This document shows positions 21,525-33,764 of a stretch of DNA of 64,000 nucleotides, in pieces. Numbering within the stretch: the stretch's first letter is position 1; every line of letters begins with the position of its first letter. Below the pieces are notes generated by a model. It made no database searches, was not told where the DNA came from, and worked only from the letters and a program-made list of their open reading frames with translations. This DNA comes from Aquanectria penicillioides (lineage: Eukaryota; Ascomycota; Sordariomycetes; Hypocreales; Nectriaceae), in the NCBI GenBank assembly GCA_003415625.1, contig PYIU01000011.1:881001-945000 (forward strand), in the 5' to 3' direction. The position numbers were made by a program, and so were the translations under genes.

Positions 21525-23614
21525 ATGGCGACTCCGTCTGAAGATGACCCGCCCCGGCGGCTCTCCAACTTGAGCGCCGAAAGGAAACCAGAAATTATTG
21601 AAAACTACGAGGAGGAAACGCCAACAGCAAGCCATTCTCTCGCTGAGGAAAGCAAACACGTCGCGCCAAGGGAAAGGGGTGCCAGCCAGATCGAGCATGG
21701 AGAGATCGAAGTCAGAAATCTGGGATGGAATGGCCGTGTACACAATATTCCTGTCCCCTTGGTTGGTGGATTGGACAACGAGAATCTCTGGACATTGATC
21801 CGCAGGTTTGACAAGCAAACATTCCATGTCAAGAGCATCGAAGAACCCCCACTCGGGGAATTGGACCTCAATATCGCCGCAGACGAAGAGTTCTCCCCCG
21901 AAAAGTTACGGGCTCAGCTAGAGCGGTTCTATATGATTGTTATTGTTGGTGCATTTTCATTTTGGAAACACATGGTTCGTCTCCGATCCTGGAAGGAGCA
22001 GCAACGAACTTCAATATTTCTCGCCGTCTATGTCGTTGCTTGGCTTTTAGATCTGCTGATTCCTACTCTGACTATTTTCGCTATCGTTTTGATTCTTTCA
22101 GAGCGATCTCGGGTGCTTTGTTTTCCACCAGCGCCGCCGTCTCTCGTCGATCCCAAGACAGGAGGTGTTCAAACACCTGCAGCTGGAGTGCTTGCATCAG
22201 AAGACTCAGTGACCGGTGCTCCTGAAAAGCATAACGGCGAGGCTGTGGAACAGGAGGCGCATAATTTCGTGACTAGCATATCTACGGTATGTTCAGGTCT
22301 AAGAGTCAAGGTATCCAAGTGAAGAGAAGATTAACTGGTCAAAACATAGGTAGTTTTTAGCACTGCTGCAGGAAAGCACCCTCGAGCAGACCCGGATGAT
22401 GATAGTATCGCCCCTGATCCGACCCAGATCACTGCGGATGTGATTGATGCCAAAGACAAAACTGTGGGAAGAGAACCTACAGATAAACATGATAAGACCA
22501 AAAGGCCAGTTTCGGATGCTATTTGGGCTAAAGCTCGCCCAACCATGCGGCTGATCGCAGACACCGTGGATACTTGGGAGCGACTCGGCAATGCTCTTAG
22601 TCCAACTGCACCCTTTCCGCGCCATAGGCCGAAACTGGTCATCGTATCTGCTCTACTTCCGATTATTCTTGGATCATACTATACCACATCTTATATGGCA
22701 TTGAAGGCGGTAGGATTTGGATGTGGTTTTGTCTTCTTTGGCGACCCCATCATCATCATAGGCCGAAACCTGATCAACAGGACCTATCCGCGATGGGAGA
22801 AATTTTTGCAACTTCGCAACACTATTCTCAAAAGAGTGCCGACCAATGCACAGCTTACAATCACACTACTTCGAATAGGCGAGAGGAACAAGGCACCAAT
22901 TCCTCCTCCTCCCTCGCCAGATATTCTGCCACCCGTGGTGCCTCATGCGACCGCAGGACAAGATCTCGAACAGTTGGGTAAGATATGATAGCGAGCCACA
23001 CAGTGTTCAAATAGCTAACATAATTAGAAGGGGCTACGCGGGAAGAGATTGAAGCTGCTATCCAACCTGATCCGAGGCTAGAGGACGTTGACGAGCTAGA
23101 AGATGATAAGACGAAGCAGAAGAAGTCGCATCGGATTATGAGATTCTTGCGAGGCACGACAAAGGGCGGTGTGAAAACTGTGCTTATTGCAGATAAAGCA
23201 AAGGCAAAAGTTGGAGCTAAACAAGCCAAGAACAGACTTGGAGTGGTCAGAGATTCAGCTCCAAACCCAGCAACTGGACCGATCCGATTCCCAGCGCGCT
23301 ACAAGGGATCAAAAGGGCATGCGTACATTACAGCGACCGCGACAACACCGGCTCTCAGTTGGACTCCCACCACAGAGGACCAGAAACCTGTTTGGACCGT
23401 ATCAATAGGAGAAATTGCAGAGCTTCAAAAAATGGGTGGCCTAGGGTGGAAGAGCAGGATTATCGTAGGGTGGGCGATGGAGAGGGAGGTAGTAGATGGG
23501 TTGATGATCAGGACAAAGGAAGGCAGGGAACTCCACCTCACGGCGGTGGTCATGAGAGATCAATTGTTTAATCGGTTGATATCGATTGGAACTCAGATGT
23601 GGGAAGCGTGGTAG
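21525..23614 (+). CDS. DUF3292-type integral membrane protein
   Basis: Three exons, 21525-22286, 22350-22977 and 23028-23614; about 658 aa, with phases consistent. The N-terminal 100 residues are polar and acidic, then comes LWTLIRRFDKQTFHVKSIEEPP, typical of fungal DUF3292 proteins. Hydrophobic segments lie at about 137-150, 165-195 (FLAVYVVAWLLDLLIPTLTIFAIVLIL), 375-395 and 400-420 (PKLVIVSALLPIILGS, VGFGCGFVFFGDPIIII). The C-terminal third has a basic amphipathic helix and a PH/GRAM-like beta-rich stretch (IRFPARYKGSKGHAYIT, WTVSIGEIAELQKMGGLGWKSRIIVGWA). Family members are conserved in filamentous fungi without assigned function. The membrane plus lipid-binding-like layout suggests an organelle membrane protein, which is inference. 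Confidence 0.75.
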
Positions 23615-23695
23615 CCTTCACATTCGCAAAGTAAGGCCAAGACATGCTCTAAATGAACCCACAACCGCAAATAGTACAAAGGCCCTAGTTGATGG

Positions 23696-24040
23696 GTTAA
23701 GATTTCCGACTTTGGCACAGCTAAGCAAATTGAGGCAACGGCATTGCGAACACGGGTTGGGACGGAGGCGTACGTTGCACCAGAAGTTCGGAGAATATAC
23801 ACTGCTGAAGACCTGGACTGTTACCGTTATGTCGTCACCAACAGCTCATTTTCAACTGACTCGTGTCTAAGTAATGAATGTAATCAATTCATCACTCATG
23901 CCACGAGTGCTTCTCTCCGCCGGCGCCCGACTACAAAACGAGCATTGGACAATTCATGGATTGTAGCATTATCTCAAATCCACCCGGCTGCCAGTCATTT
24001 CGAGTTGGAGGCGAGTTGGAGGCCCACTGCCAAGTGCAGA
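23696..24040 (+). pseudogene. Fragment of a protein kinase domain
   Basis: An isolated stretch reads VKISDFGTAKQIEATALRTR then VGTEAYVAPEVRRIYTAEDL, which is the activation segment of a protein kinase from DFG to APE. Further on in the same frame RRRPTTKRALDNSWIVALSQ matches the end of a kinase domain (subdomain XI). A stop codon lies directly before the VKISDFG segment and the catalytic loop is not found, so this is a broken remnant. It begins about 80 bp after the DUF3292 gene. Confidence 0.6.
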
Positions 24041-24060
24041 GCAAAAATAAATAAGTAGAT

Positions 24061-24974
24061 GGGCTTACTTTCTCGCCAGATGCCAAATAGCTCGCCATGC
24101 GTTGTAACCTAGGAAAAGTTGAGGTGTGGTGGATTGATGAAAATGGTGTTTTATCGTTGTCTGGGGGGTGCATTGAACATGCTGCACAGTTACTTTCACA
24201 AGAAACAGCAAGGAGCTCCGAACCTTTTCTTCGGATAGCCTTCTCTGCACATGGGAGTTGAATCACGCACACTAGTTCTAGTTTGCCCACCACGTCAATA
24301 TTGGCTCCGGAAGAGTCGCTACAGCTGCCTTCAATCAAGACCCTCAACGTCTAATGATAATCTTGAAAACAGTAACCCCACGCATAAGAACACCCTCCTA
24401 CGGGCTACTATCGAGGAATGGATCCTATCCCTGGAGCGGTTTCGTATTCCCTGTAGAGTCAAAAGCACTCGGCCTCTCCGGTGAAGGCCGCCGTTTTGTG
24501 GCCCAGTATGAAGAAGATGATGTGTGGGCTATGCTCAAGGGATCGCTACATGTTATCTCCATCCAAGATTAAGTTGCAAAAGCCACACAATACAACCACA
24601 TCAGAGAGGTCTAGGAGCATGGTAAATGTCTCGCCTTGATTCCATCAGGATATGCCTCTAATATTCTTCCTCCTATAATGGGAGATATTTGCAAGTAGAA
24701 GGTTGTAAACTTTAGACTTGTAAAGGCATGTCTTCATTTCAAGATTTCTTCCAAGTCCATTTCCCCACCCTGAAATCTCAATAACTCTTTGCCAAGCTTA
24801 CCCTTTCGGTGACAAGCGATAATGCAGCCTCACTTTGGATGATGCTGGGATAACGGTTTTATAATGTTCCGAACCGATGCAACAGGGCTGCTTACATGGT
24901 ATCCATCAGATCTCGTTTCCCCGCCCATTGTTTCTCTATTGTGGCAACAAGGCTCAATCCCACCCGGCATCCAC
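24061..24974. other. Intergenic
   Basis: No gene could be supported. Overlapping frames up to about 77 codons lack recognisable motifs. Confidence 0.35.
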
Positions 24975-26926
24975 ATGGAGGAGAAAGAGCTAAAGCACAT
25001 TTGTCTCCGTATCCAATGCGGCATATGCGGGCGTGTCCTGTTGTCCGGGGCGAGCTTCGTGCCATGTAAGATAGCAAGCGCTCTTGGCCGCCCGAACCTC
25101 ACGCATTGAGGATTGAGATCCTAACGCTTTCCCATAGTGATAGGTAGCGAACGTTCGCCAGACTCGGCTCCTGAGCTTTGTGAAACGAATTACCTCGGCC
25201 ATTGCACAAGGTCGGTGCCCCATCATGACAAGTTGCTGTGCTGGTCACCAAACTGCTGGCGATGCGAGGGTGCGCCAGAGGGCGTGGCCATACACTCGGA
25301 CTGTCTCAACTTGTTCAAGGACGTATGCAATGTTGAATATGCTCTAGTGCCATTATGGGCATCGGTGATATCGCGGAGTCCCTGGAGGGGAGCTCCGAAT
25401 CTCGAACTTGAACGCGACCCATATGTCGCGGTGGACTTGGTGTATGAAACGGCCGACAGATTGGGCATTCCCCAGTTGAAATTGCTCCCGCCGGAGCTGA
25501 TCAGAGCGATACGAGACTATTCCGAGCCATGTACGTTTTGGCGCTACATCTCTGTGCTGAGCTTGGGACGGGAGCTATCGGCACTACCCGTGCAGCCGAA
25601 ACCACCTACTCGGCTCGCCTTGACGCCTCTGTGCAAGATATCATCTTGGACACGGGGAAGAGAGCCGATATTCTTTCAATCGCCAAATCAGCCGCCACTT
25701 ATCCGTCTCACTATCGATTCTCGAGGCATTAAGCAAGTCCAAAGGTTGCGTCACAAGCCGTCGTTCCAACAATGGCGCTCAGACAACGTAGCGTTTGCTT
25801 TCGCGGACGAAAGCCAGCTCCAAAACGTCGTCGCCCACTTCAAGGTTGTTCCAATCCTAAGCCAACGCCAGTGAATAGGGCTAATATCGTCTAGCATGGT
25901 GTCTTGCGTCTCGGACTCCCTAGTGACACTCGAGGATTCCACATCTGGGACATGTCGGACCCCCTTCTTTGGAGGATTGTACATTTTACGGGCTGATCCC
26001 ACAATGTACACGATTCCGCACAGTCGACCTCCGCGACGTGACTGGACTTACGTTCTTCTTCTCCTTCAACAAGCTGTATGCAATCCACGCACATACACCG
26101 TCGACGCCCGACGCGAGGAGAACATGGAATCGTCTTTCACAGCTACGCCAGAACGTAGTGGTTTGCGTATATCTTCCTATACCCAAAGGCGATAAAATCA
26201 CGGCCTTTGGAGTTCGGTTCAGGCACTTGCAGGGGAAAACAGCCACGCAGAAGCCTACTTTTCTGGTATGCATCCACACGCCGCGTGCAACAAACTACTG
26301 ACTCACTTCTGCAGGTCCGATCAAAATTGGCCGGGGACATTTCTATTGGCCCCCGTCACAATGGAGACCATAGATCTATGGTTCTTAGTAAAACGGAGCC
26401 CAAGTTGCTCATATACAATTCGCGTGATGTTGGGCCCACCACCACTTTTGGAACCTATTCCTGGGAGAAGCGCGAAGACGAAGCATTCTCGCCTATTGAA
26501 CCACCTTGGCCAACTTTAATTCGCGTTCCCTTTCTTCACGCAAACTTTTCCACGGCGCCGTTGAGCAATGTCACTCGCATCCGAGTCCTCAACGACGAAA
26601 AGTTGGGAATATCCAGAGGAATCTTGCTGGACTACAAAGACGGCGCCCGACGCGCGGTGGGAAACTGCAGAATAGGCATCGACACTATCAAAACGTACAT
26701 GCATCCTTCACGAATGTGCCACCACGTCAAGGAGTTTTCCGGGCACAACGGGCATGGAATTCGCCAAGCGGTTCAAGTAGACTTTGGGTGCGAAACCATC
26801 GATGGTCATAGCCATATTGACGACGAATTTTCTTGTTGTGAAATGGAAGGGGAGTTGCGGTTTTGGTTTTCTGAAGCGCAATACCTTGTTGAAATTATTC
26901 GAGAGCCTGTCGAAGCATCGCCTTAG
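24975..26926 (+). pseudogene. Large conserved fungal protein of unknown function, with an apparent frameshift
   Basis: Exons 24975-25065, 25138-25844, 25895-26265 and 26315-26926; about 593 aa if one base is restored. The first 90 residues hold several Cys/His pairs (CGICGRVLL, CWRCEGAP) that may bind zinc. A segment IPQLKLLPPELIRAIRDYSEP recalls an F-box-like hinge. The second half is a beta-rich region (TVDLRDVTGLTFFFSF, VVVCVYLPIPKGDKITAFGV) ending in an acidic tail. This layout belongs to a family repeated in many Hypocreales genomes without known function, from memory. In exon 3 the frame breaks at a C run (25960-25964): upstream text ends HIWDMSDP and the coherent text resumes one frame over as LEDCTFYGLIPQC. 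One missing C explains it. It is either a recent loss-of-function change or an assembly error. Confidence 0.6.
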
Positions 26927-27538
26927 GATGCTCCTGGGGCTATACAGGTGGATTGGGACATTGGAGTTTTTGATTTGCAACAGTAGAGAATCGGATAATC
27001 TCTGCAAAAGGTGGTGTTAGGCGTGGGAGTTTCAAGACTCGGGGACATAGTTGGTACCGTGAGATTCTCCCAGAGGTGCACGGATGACAGCTTAGAGGCT
27101 GTGCATTATAGCCTAGATCAAAGATGGTTGATAATAATTCCAAGTTGATCTAGAGTCATTGCCCATTGAGCAATGGTACGTAGCCTCGAGCCCATGTTGA
27201 AGAATACAGTTGATTTACAGCGTAACCTAGCACAACGAGAGATCCCGTAGTGCCGCGGTGATGTAAGATTCGGTGCCGCTGGTGTGCACAGAATATGAGA
27301 CTCGCCATTAGATCGACAGTCCCGCCACTTGGATCGGATGTAACGGCTCCGCTTCTGTAGCAATCCAGCCTCAGCCCCAGTCATCATTCCTAAAAGGGAA
27401 CGAGAGCGAGAAGCATGCACCGGGGACTGGGATCGAACAAAACTAGCGAATAAGGAATGGGGTGGCCGTGATGACGGGTCTTCGTTCATCGTTCTTCGCT
27501 CCTCGTTCCTCGTTTACTCTTCACACATTGAAGCCATC
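26927..27538. other. Intergenic, promoter of the Zn2Cys6 gene
   Basis: Region without supported genes. The last 60 bp before the 27539 start are CT-rich (repeats of TCGTTC/TTCGCTCC), as is common in fungal promoters with short leaders. Confidence 0.4.
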
Positions 27539-28845
27539 ATGTCCGACTCTTCACAGGCCGCCAGCGACGGCAGCTTCGTGCTTGTCGACGGCAAGGAACA
27601 GCTGCAGGCACAACGCAAAGGACACCCCAAGCTGTTTCACAAAAAGTCCAGAACGGGATGTCAATTATGCAGAGCACGCCGCGTCAAGGTCAGTGGACGG
27701 AGGCAGCCCGTCTCGGGATTCGTTGCCGCTGACAGCTTCAACGACAGTGCAATGAGACGAAACCAGTGTGCCACCATTGCCAGCGTCTAGGCCAACCGTG
27801 CGTGTATGATCGTGACAGATCGAACAATGTCCAAGATCCGCGCAATTGCAGAGCCCAGAGCCAGGATGATATCCCAGACCAATCAGGCACGAGACCTGCC
27901 TTGGCCGAGTCGGAGAGTCGTCGTCGGCTCGAATTGAAGCTTCTGTCCCACTACCTGACCGAGACAGGACCATCCATATCGCTGGATCCGGTATTTCGTT
28001 GGTACTGGGTCAGCGCTACAGCACGCATGGCCCAAGAATGCGATGCCCTGTTATACTGCATCTACCTCGTCACGGGAATTCACATGGAAAAGATGGGCCT
28101 GCGAGACAATGATGACTGCGGCTCCATGGCCGCGTATCTCAACATTGCGCTTCGCCAACACTCAGCGGATATTTCGCAGCTGAACAAGGCCAATGCTGAT
28201 CACGCCTGCATGGTATCCAATATGCTGCGCGTCTACAGCTTCTGCATACTGCAGGATCGCGAATTGGATCCCTACGTGCCGCCAACGGAGTGGCTGCGCG
28301 TAGCAGAGACCAGCAGCACGGTGTTCAAGGAAGCAAGGGACGTGGTGAAGGGAGATGCCCAGTCCATGACGGTCAAGATGATGCAGAGCCTGGCCGATAT
28401 CCTGTATGGAGAGGGCAGACAGGCTTCCTCGGACGAATTTGCGTATTTGATGCGACGCACCGAAGACTTTGAGCTTGCAGAGACCTGGGATGACGAAATT
28501 CTAGAGGCGTACGAATCTACAGTGGGTTTCATCGGTGGAGTGTGGAAATCCATCATCAAGCAGGAACCGGAAGCCATCATCGGTCGTAAGCTGGTCTGCT
28601 TCGCTCTGCTCGCCCACAAAGGCTTCGTCAAAATGGTCGAAGAGCAGCGCCCTCGAGCTCTCGTTATCCTGGCGCACTACTTTGCCCTCATCACTCCCCT
28701 CCGCAGCATCTGGTGGATTGGAAACACGGGGCCGCGAGAGGTTCAGGCCATATTCGGCGTGGTCCCCGCAGAGTGGCGGACGCACCTCCGCTGGCCACTG
28801 CAGTTTATCGAGGACAACGTAGGGCCGGGTAAAAACGATGCGTGA
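27539..28845 (+). CDS. Zn2Cys6 transcription factor, 415 aa
   Basis: Exons 27539-27688 and 27748-28845. The intron splits the zinc cluster after RRVK, a frequent position in this family. Splicing gives six cysteines spaced C-x2-C-x6-C-x6-C-x2-C-x6-C at about residues 41-68, with the basic stretch RARRVK between them, which binds CGG half-sites. The remaining about 340 residues are helical and match the fungal-specific regulatory region seen in sterol-uptake-type (UPC2-like) regulators, with a short N-terminal DNA-binding region and no classical middle homology region. Target genes are unknown. The neighbours (an unknown gene and a membrane protein) give no pathway. Confidence 0.85.
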
Positions 28846-29200
28846 AACCGCTGTACGAAACTGAACAGAATAATTTGATCCCTGATTTGCTGGTGGTGCC
28901 AAGTATGCCTGTGGAAGAGGCAGCCTGGGTTGATGACGCAGCCCATCTCACTACAGTTAGCCCTTGTTAGTGCGTGTGAGATGCCAGCCACGTCGTTCTC
29001 GCTCTCGTTCACACGGCAGGGATTGTCGAAATCGAAAAGTTTGGGTTACAATTTGGGAATGAATTCATTAAGTAGCCTTTAGATATATAAGTACAGATGG
29101 ATTATATCTTCTGTCGCCATTGTTGCATCTTCAGTAGCAGACAAACAGTGCAACACCCTCACTCCCAATTCGAAATTACGCCCATTCCCCCCCTTCAACC
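28846..29200. other. Intergenic with TATA box for the downstream gene
   Basis: TATATAA at 29084-29090 lies 110 bp upstream of the ATG at 29201. Nothing else is seen. Confidence 0.5.
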
Positions 29201-30145
29201 ATGATCGACGCCATTTCTGCTGCGAAACTCGCAGTCTATATCATTTTGCTGCAACCCGCCCTTTTCTGTCTGTGGAAGCATGGGAAGACTGGTTTCTTTG
29301 GATGGTTCTACGTCCAGACCTTTTGCGTGCTGCGCATCATCACGGGCGGCATGGGCCTCCACGGATCCAACACATCAATGACGGGCTTGATCCTCAACAG
29401 CATTGGCCTTTCTCCACTCCTTCTCTCCACTGCAGGTGTTTTACACGAGGCGTATGATATAAATTCTATATCTATGAGACTGATCAAATCTTGACATCTT
29501 CTAGGAGGCGAGCCTCGCACCCTCTGCTAAACCGAAAACGCGAACTCTTCCTGGACATTCAGTACCATGGCCTGGCCGCCCTCAGCATGGTCCTCATTGT
29601 CATTGCCCTTATAAATCTCAACCAGCAAAAGTCCATATCTACTATGAAGACGCTGCTTAGAATCGGATCTGCTCTAATCGCATTGTCGTGGCTGCTTCTT
29701 GTGGCCTGGAGTTTGTGGTCACTTTCTATAGACAGGAGTATTGTCGGGGTGGATGCACCCACGGCGCGAGCAGGAAAAACTGTAAGCACACATTTATCAT
29801 CTCAATCACCGCCATTACTGTACTTGAGTGACTTAACTAATCATCCAGTTACTCAACGGCGTATTCTTTGCACTTCCTTTTACCGGACTCCGTCTCATTT
29901 ATGCACTCATCTATCTTCAACTTGTGGTTTCAGACACATCTTCCAGCTTCATGTCATCCAAGGCCGCCCAGATTCTTCTCAGTGTCATCCCAGAGATGCT
30001 GTGCACCACGGGTCTTATCTTCGCGGGTCTTAAAACTCTTTCCCTAAAGGAGGACCTGAAGAGGAGAGACTATCGCCATCCAGAAAGCCAAAGCTTCATT
30101 TTGTCCACAGGAGTAAACGATGAGACCGTGGGCCGAGAGGTTTAG
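29201..30145 (+). CDS. Multi-pass membrane protein (DUF7702-like)
   Basis: Three exons, 29201-29451, 29505-29781 and 29849-30145; 274 aa, all junctions phase-consistent. About seven hydrophobic helices are spread over the whole length. They include KLAVYIILLQPALFCLW, FYVQTFCVLRIITGGMG, LSMVLIVIALINL, LIALSWLLLVAWSLWSL, GVFFALPFTGLRLIYALIYL and LLSVIPEMLCTTGLIFAG, with a polar tail at the end. The R-[IL]-I-x-G-G and LPF.GLRL..A motifs are typical of an abundant fungal family of seven-helix proteins of unknown function. It is probably in the plasma or an internal membrane. No enzyme motif is seen. Confidence 0.8.
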
Positions 30146-30575
30146 GCTTTGGGCTGAGAACAAGGGCCCCTTAGAGTGGTGGAGAGAAGATGCGGACAAA
30201 TAAAATACAGTTGATGAGTATTTTTTTTCTCCTTCGGCAAATAGAATCCAACGTTGTCAACATTGGCAATCCAAGGCTTTCATGCTTAATATCGAATTCC
30301 AACTAGATTTGTACGATGAATAGATCGCGCAAGTAGGCCCGAGATGCGATACGGTAGCAAGATACATAAGTGGTTCGTCTGGACAGTTCTTTTCTGATAG
30401 CAGTGTTACGCAAGTCACCATTCATTTTCTTGTATCGATAATCTTCTCAATCTAATAAGCAAGGTTGATAAAACACGCTGTACAACAAGTTTGGATCGCA
30501 TCACACATCGGACAGACCAAGTTTAACCTCTATCACACTCACTCTAGGTCACTCCCTCTATGGCAATTAGGATTT
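30146..30575. other. Intergenic between convergent genes
   Basis: 3' regions of the membrane-protein gene and the minus-strand F-box gene. An AATAAA-like ACAAATAAAATAC near 30195 may serve 3' end formation of the plus-strand gene. Confidence 0.4.
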
Positions 30576-32027
30576 CTACCGCCGCTCCCATGTAGCCTGT
30601 AACAGCTCCTTCAACGCCCGGACATCACCTGCTTCTGTCGACTGGCTGCGATTCAGCACTCGTTCTTCTACGCAAGGGTTATTTTCTAAACCATATTCCA
30701 CAAAGCCTGGATCAGAATTAGACTCACCACCATTGTAGTTCAGAAATGTGAGCTTCATGTTCCCATTCATCATGTTGGCCTCTTGCCAAGGCGAGCGGGG
30801 ACGACAGGCATCAAAGACGATGTACCTCGTGCGAGTCAGCCTCAGGGACAATGGTCCCTCGTCGTTGAAGTTGTGCGAAACCGCCGGCTCAGCACCGATA
30901 TGAAACTCGAAATCAACTAAATTGACAAGTTGAGTGCGGATTTTGTCAAATATCGACTCCCATGTTCCAGGGAAGCGATAAATGGCAAGCCTATGACCCT
31001 CCCAGGGTCCTGAAATCTTGTCCCAGTCGTTCGTTTCCAAGTTCCACGCAGCCATCGACTCCCACATGAGGGATATATACCAGACGATAAAGCAATAGTC
31101 CAGTCTCAACGATGTCAGGGAAGTTTGCCTCAGGGCCCAATCTAGATGGTCATGGTGCGAAATCATGAAGCCCCCTAGCTTGAGGGCCTTGAGTCGAGGG
31201 AAATCCAAGCCCTTTCCATTGAAAGATCCCGGAGCGGTGCCCCAGGGATTCCGGAAATACAAAGTTAATGAGGTGAGATGGTCTAGGGGAGCAAGCCAAT
31301 GCTTGTGCATGTAGGGTTCAAACTCTTTACGCTCAGCAGCGTAGAGATCATGGTCGGTCATTATGGTCCTTTCCTCTGCGACTTGAAGATGAAGCTGGTC
31401 AATGGTTTGTGTAACTGTCTTGAAGAGGTCTGACGACGTGAACTCAGTCAAGGGGTAATTTTGCAGATTCATAATCCTCAATGATCGAATTCGGCTCCTG
31501 TTTGGTTGGCTAGAGCGGCGGGCCATGGCTTCAAAGACAGCGACGAGCATCTTTTTCCGCATATAGATAGGCTCTAGGTCATAGTATATTGTATTCGGCC
31601 CTTGACACTTGTGGCTGAAGCGGATGCAGATCTCTTCAATCCGGGGCAATTCTCCAATGCGTGACAAGGCAGGGAGAAACCCTGGGGCTTCTTCCTCCAT
31701 GGAACGCCGCACATTCTCTTGGTAAGGATCAGCCTCGGTGCTGCAGATGTTGACACGGCGCACGACGGGTCGGATGGACCTGGTGTCAAGCAAAGAGTTC
31801 CACGACGTGAAACCTGAGGAGGTGGGTATAAGAAAAACACTGTGGAAGGCGTGTCTTATAGCCAACGTTGCCCACCTACGGCAGACAAGACGAACGCGGA
31901 GCAGATCGGGCTGTGGCCTGAGGTCTGTTTCAATCAGGTGCTTGCCAAACCCAGGGGTTTTGTGCTGTTCGTGGATGAAACTGATAATGCGGTCCAGCAG
32001 CTCCTCTGGCAAGCTATTCATGTCCAT
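30576..32027 (-). CDS. F-box protein, 483 aa
   Basis: An intronless gene starting with MDMNSLPEELLDRIISFIHE. An F-box lies at about residues 4-55 (LPEELLDRI ... LRVRLVCRRWATLAIRHAF). The following part has leucine-rich, LRR-like segments (LRIMNLQNYPL, LTSLTLYF, LKALKLGGFMISHHD, LTSLRLDYC), as in F-box proteins that recruit substrates to an SCF ubiquitin ligase through Skp1. The substrate is unknown. The frame is complete with no internal break. Fungal genomes hold many such genes, and their targets are rarely known. Confidence 0.85.
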   Translation of the reverse strand: MDMNSLPEELLDRIISFIHEQHKTPGFGKHLIETDLRPQPDLLRVRLVCRRWATLAIRHAFHSVFLIPTSSGFTSWNSLLDTRSIRPVVRRVNICSTEADPYQENVRRSMEEEAPGFLPALSRIGELPRIEEICIRFSHKCQGPNTIYYDLEPIYMRKKMLVAVFEAMARRSSQPNRSRIRSLRIMNLQNYPLTEFTSSDLFKTVTQTIDQLHLQVAEERTIMTDHDLYAAERKEFEPYMHKHWLAPLDHLTSLTLYFRNPWGTAPGSFNGKGLDFPRLKALKLGGFMISHHDHLDWALRQTSLTSLRLDYCFIVWYISLMWESMAAWNLETNDWDKISGPWEGHRLAIYRFPGTWESIFDKIRTQLVNLVDFEFHIGAEPAVSHNFNDEGPLSLRLTRTRYIVFDACRPRSPWQEANMMNGNMKLTFLNYNGGESNSDPGFVEYGLENNPCVEERVLNRSQSTEAGDVRALKELLQATWERR

Positions 32028-33764
32028 GGCTGCCCAGAGAGCGTATCGTAGGGTTCAAACGAGTTGATTGATGTGAATATGTGATTTTATTTGCCATGTT
32101 ATTTTTCGCCAATTCGGTGCACGTCAACGTCACGTCGCTTAATGAAGCCATTTTGTCCATATCAGTCACAGGTGGTGGTGGTACGACAATCCTAGCGACG
32201 TCTACTTGGTCGCAGTGTACCACGGGCGATACGAGTGGCAAGCTTCCCAGCCAATGGCTCCCCATACACGGTCAGTTATACAAATCAAGTTTCACTGTGA
32301 AATGGAACACAATTGATCTGGCCATCGACACAATGACGCCGCGTTGGGGAAAGCGTTGAATTGTTGACGGTTGCGCAAGCCAATACGACCCGAGTCGGGT
32401 AGTTGTGTGGCTTGGACGAAACAGGTTGGGCCGCAACGAGAGACAGACGGAGCCTTGAGTCTGAAACAAAAAGGGAACAAGGAGAAACAAATGGTGGTCA
32501 AAAAAACGCAGGGTCAGGGATGTGTCTAAGAATTGGAGGAATTTCCTTTTTTTTTTTTTTCATCTTGCAAAATCGTGTCACTTTAGGTTTGCATCACTCA
32601 CTGGCAAATTTGACTCCATTGCTGCGTCGTGCACGCGTGCTTCTGCTGCTTCCTGCGTCCTGCGCTGGAAATTGCCCGTATGGGTACGCGCGCAAAAATA
32701 GGAGCCCGACATTGGCCCCCACCGGTCGCATTAAACGCGGACCGTCCGGTCGCGTGACGCTTTTCTTTTTTTTTTTTTTTAAACGCGCGAGTCACGCGTT
32801 GGGGGCACATCACTAAAGGATCATGGTTGTTTGGTGCTTGTTCGGTGCTTGTGCCGTGCTGTGCTTGTGCCGCTCGCCAGATCAAATGGATACGCTTGGG
32901 AATCGATCCGAGGGCTAGAAAAAATTGTTAATTGATTAATTAATTAATTAATTGACTTAATTAAAAATGCGACATGTCTTGTGATTACCACAAGGAACTC
33001 ACCAAGCTTGGATCAGCTCGGGACTGGAATTGCAGATAGTCCGGAGGTGGATCTGCGCTTTCCTTCCCGTCCCCTCCACCTTCCCCTTGGCACGGCGCCG
33101 TGACACCTTTTTTTGGAAACTTTGGGGCCCGACCACCCCCCTGTAGACGGGCGCTTCAGGGGGGGAAGGAGGGAGGAGCAAAGGAGCAAGGGGGGCTGAA
33201 CTGGCTGAAAGGGGCTGAACGGCTGTGGCGGTGGCTGGCGGCCGAAGACCGAAGGCCGACGACCCATCTGCGAGAACGAAGGCCGAAGACAACGTCGCAA
33301 CGTCCGAGGCTGCAGATTAAACACCCGCGCCCAAACTTCCCGCCATCGGGCTGATCCGTCTCCTTTTGATCCTCAACCCATCGCGTACACCGTTCGTCAC
33401 GGCAGCCTCGCCGATTCCCTTTTGTTTTGCGGTCCCACCGAGTGCGTAGAACACCCGTCTTTCATTTCAGCCCAAAAAGAGCGGCATTTTGTCTTTTTTT
33501 CTCTCTCTTCTCTACCTTCCTCACCCCACAGCCTCGCACACCGGTTCTTCGCTCGATCCAGCAAAACCCGCCGCTCAACAGCCGCCAGCCCAAGTCCGTC
33601 CAGTTGCAGGGGTCGTAGTCGTAAGGGTGCGATAGACTTTATTCTTTTTCTGGTCCTGTTGGCCCTCGAGCATCTCCCACTAACCCTTCTCTATTCTCCT
33701 AGAACCCTGACGTATCTTCAAACAAGCCCAAAAAGGAACCCAACGCAACCTCACCACCGCCACC
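32028..33764. other. Long promoter/leader region of the casein kinase gene
   Basis: Contains poly-T runs (about 32544-32560 and 32766-32780), an A/T palindromic simple repeat (TTAATTAATTAA type, about 32927-32965) and, from 33480, a CT-rich tract directly upstream of the 33765 start. CT-rich leaders are typical of strongly expressed fungal genes. No supported coding region was found. Confidence 0.45.

Noticed and set aside
32927..32965. TTAATTAATTAA repeat as a regulatory element
   Set aside because: It is a simple A/T repeat of a type common in intergenic DNA, without further support.
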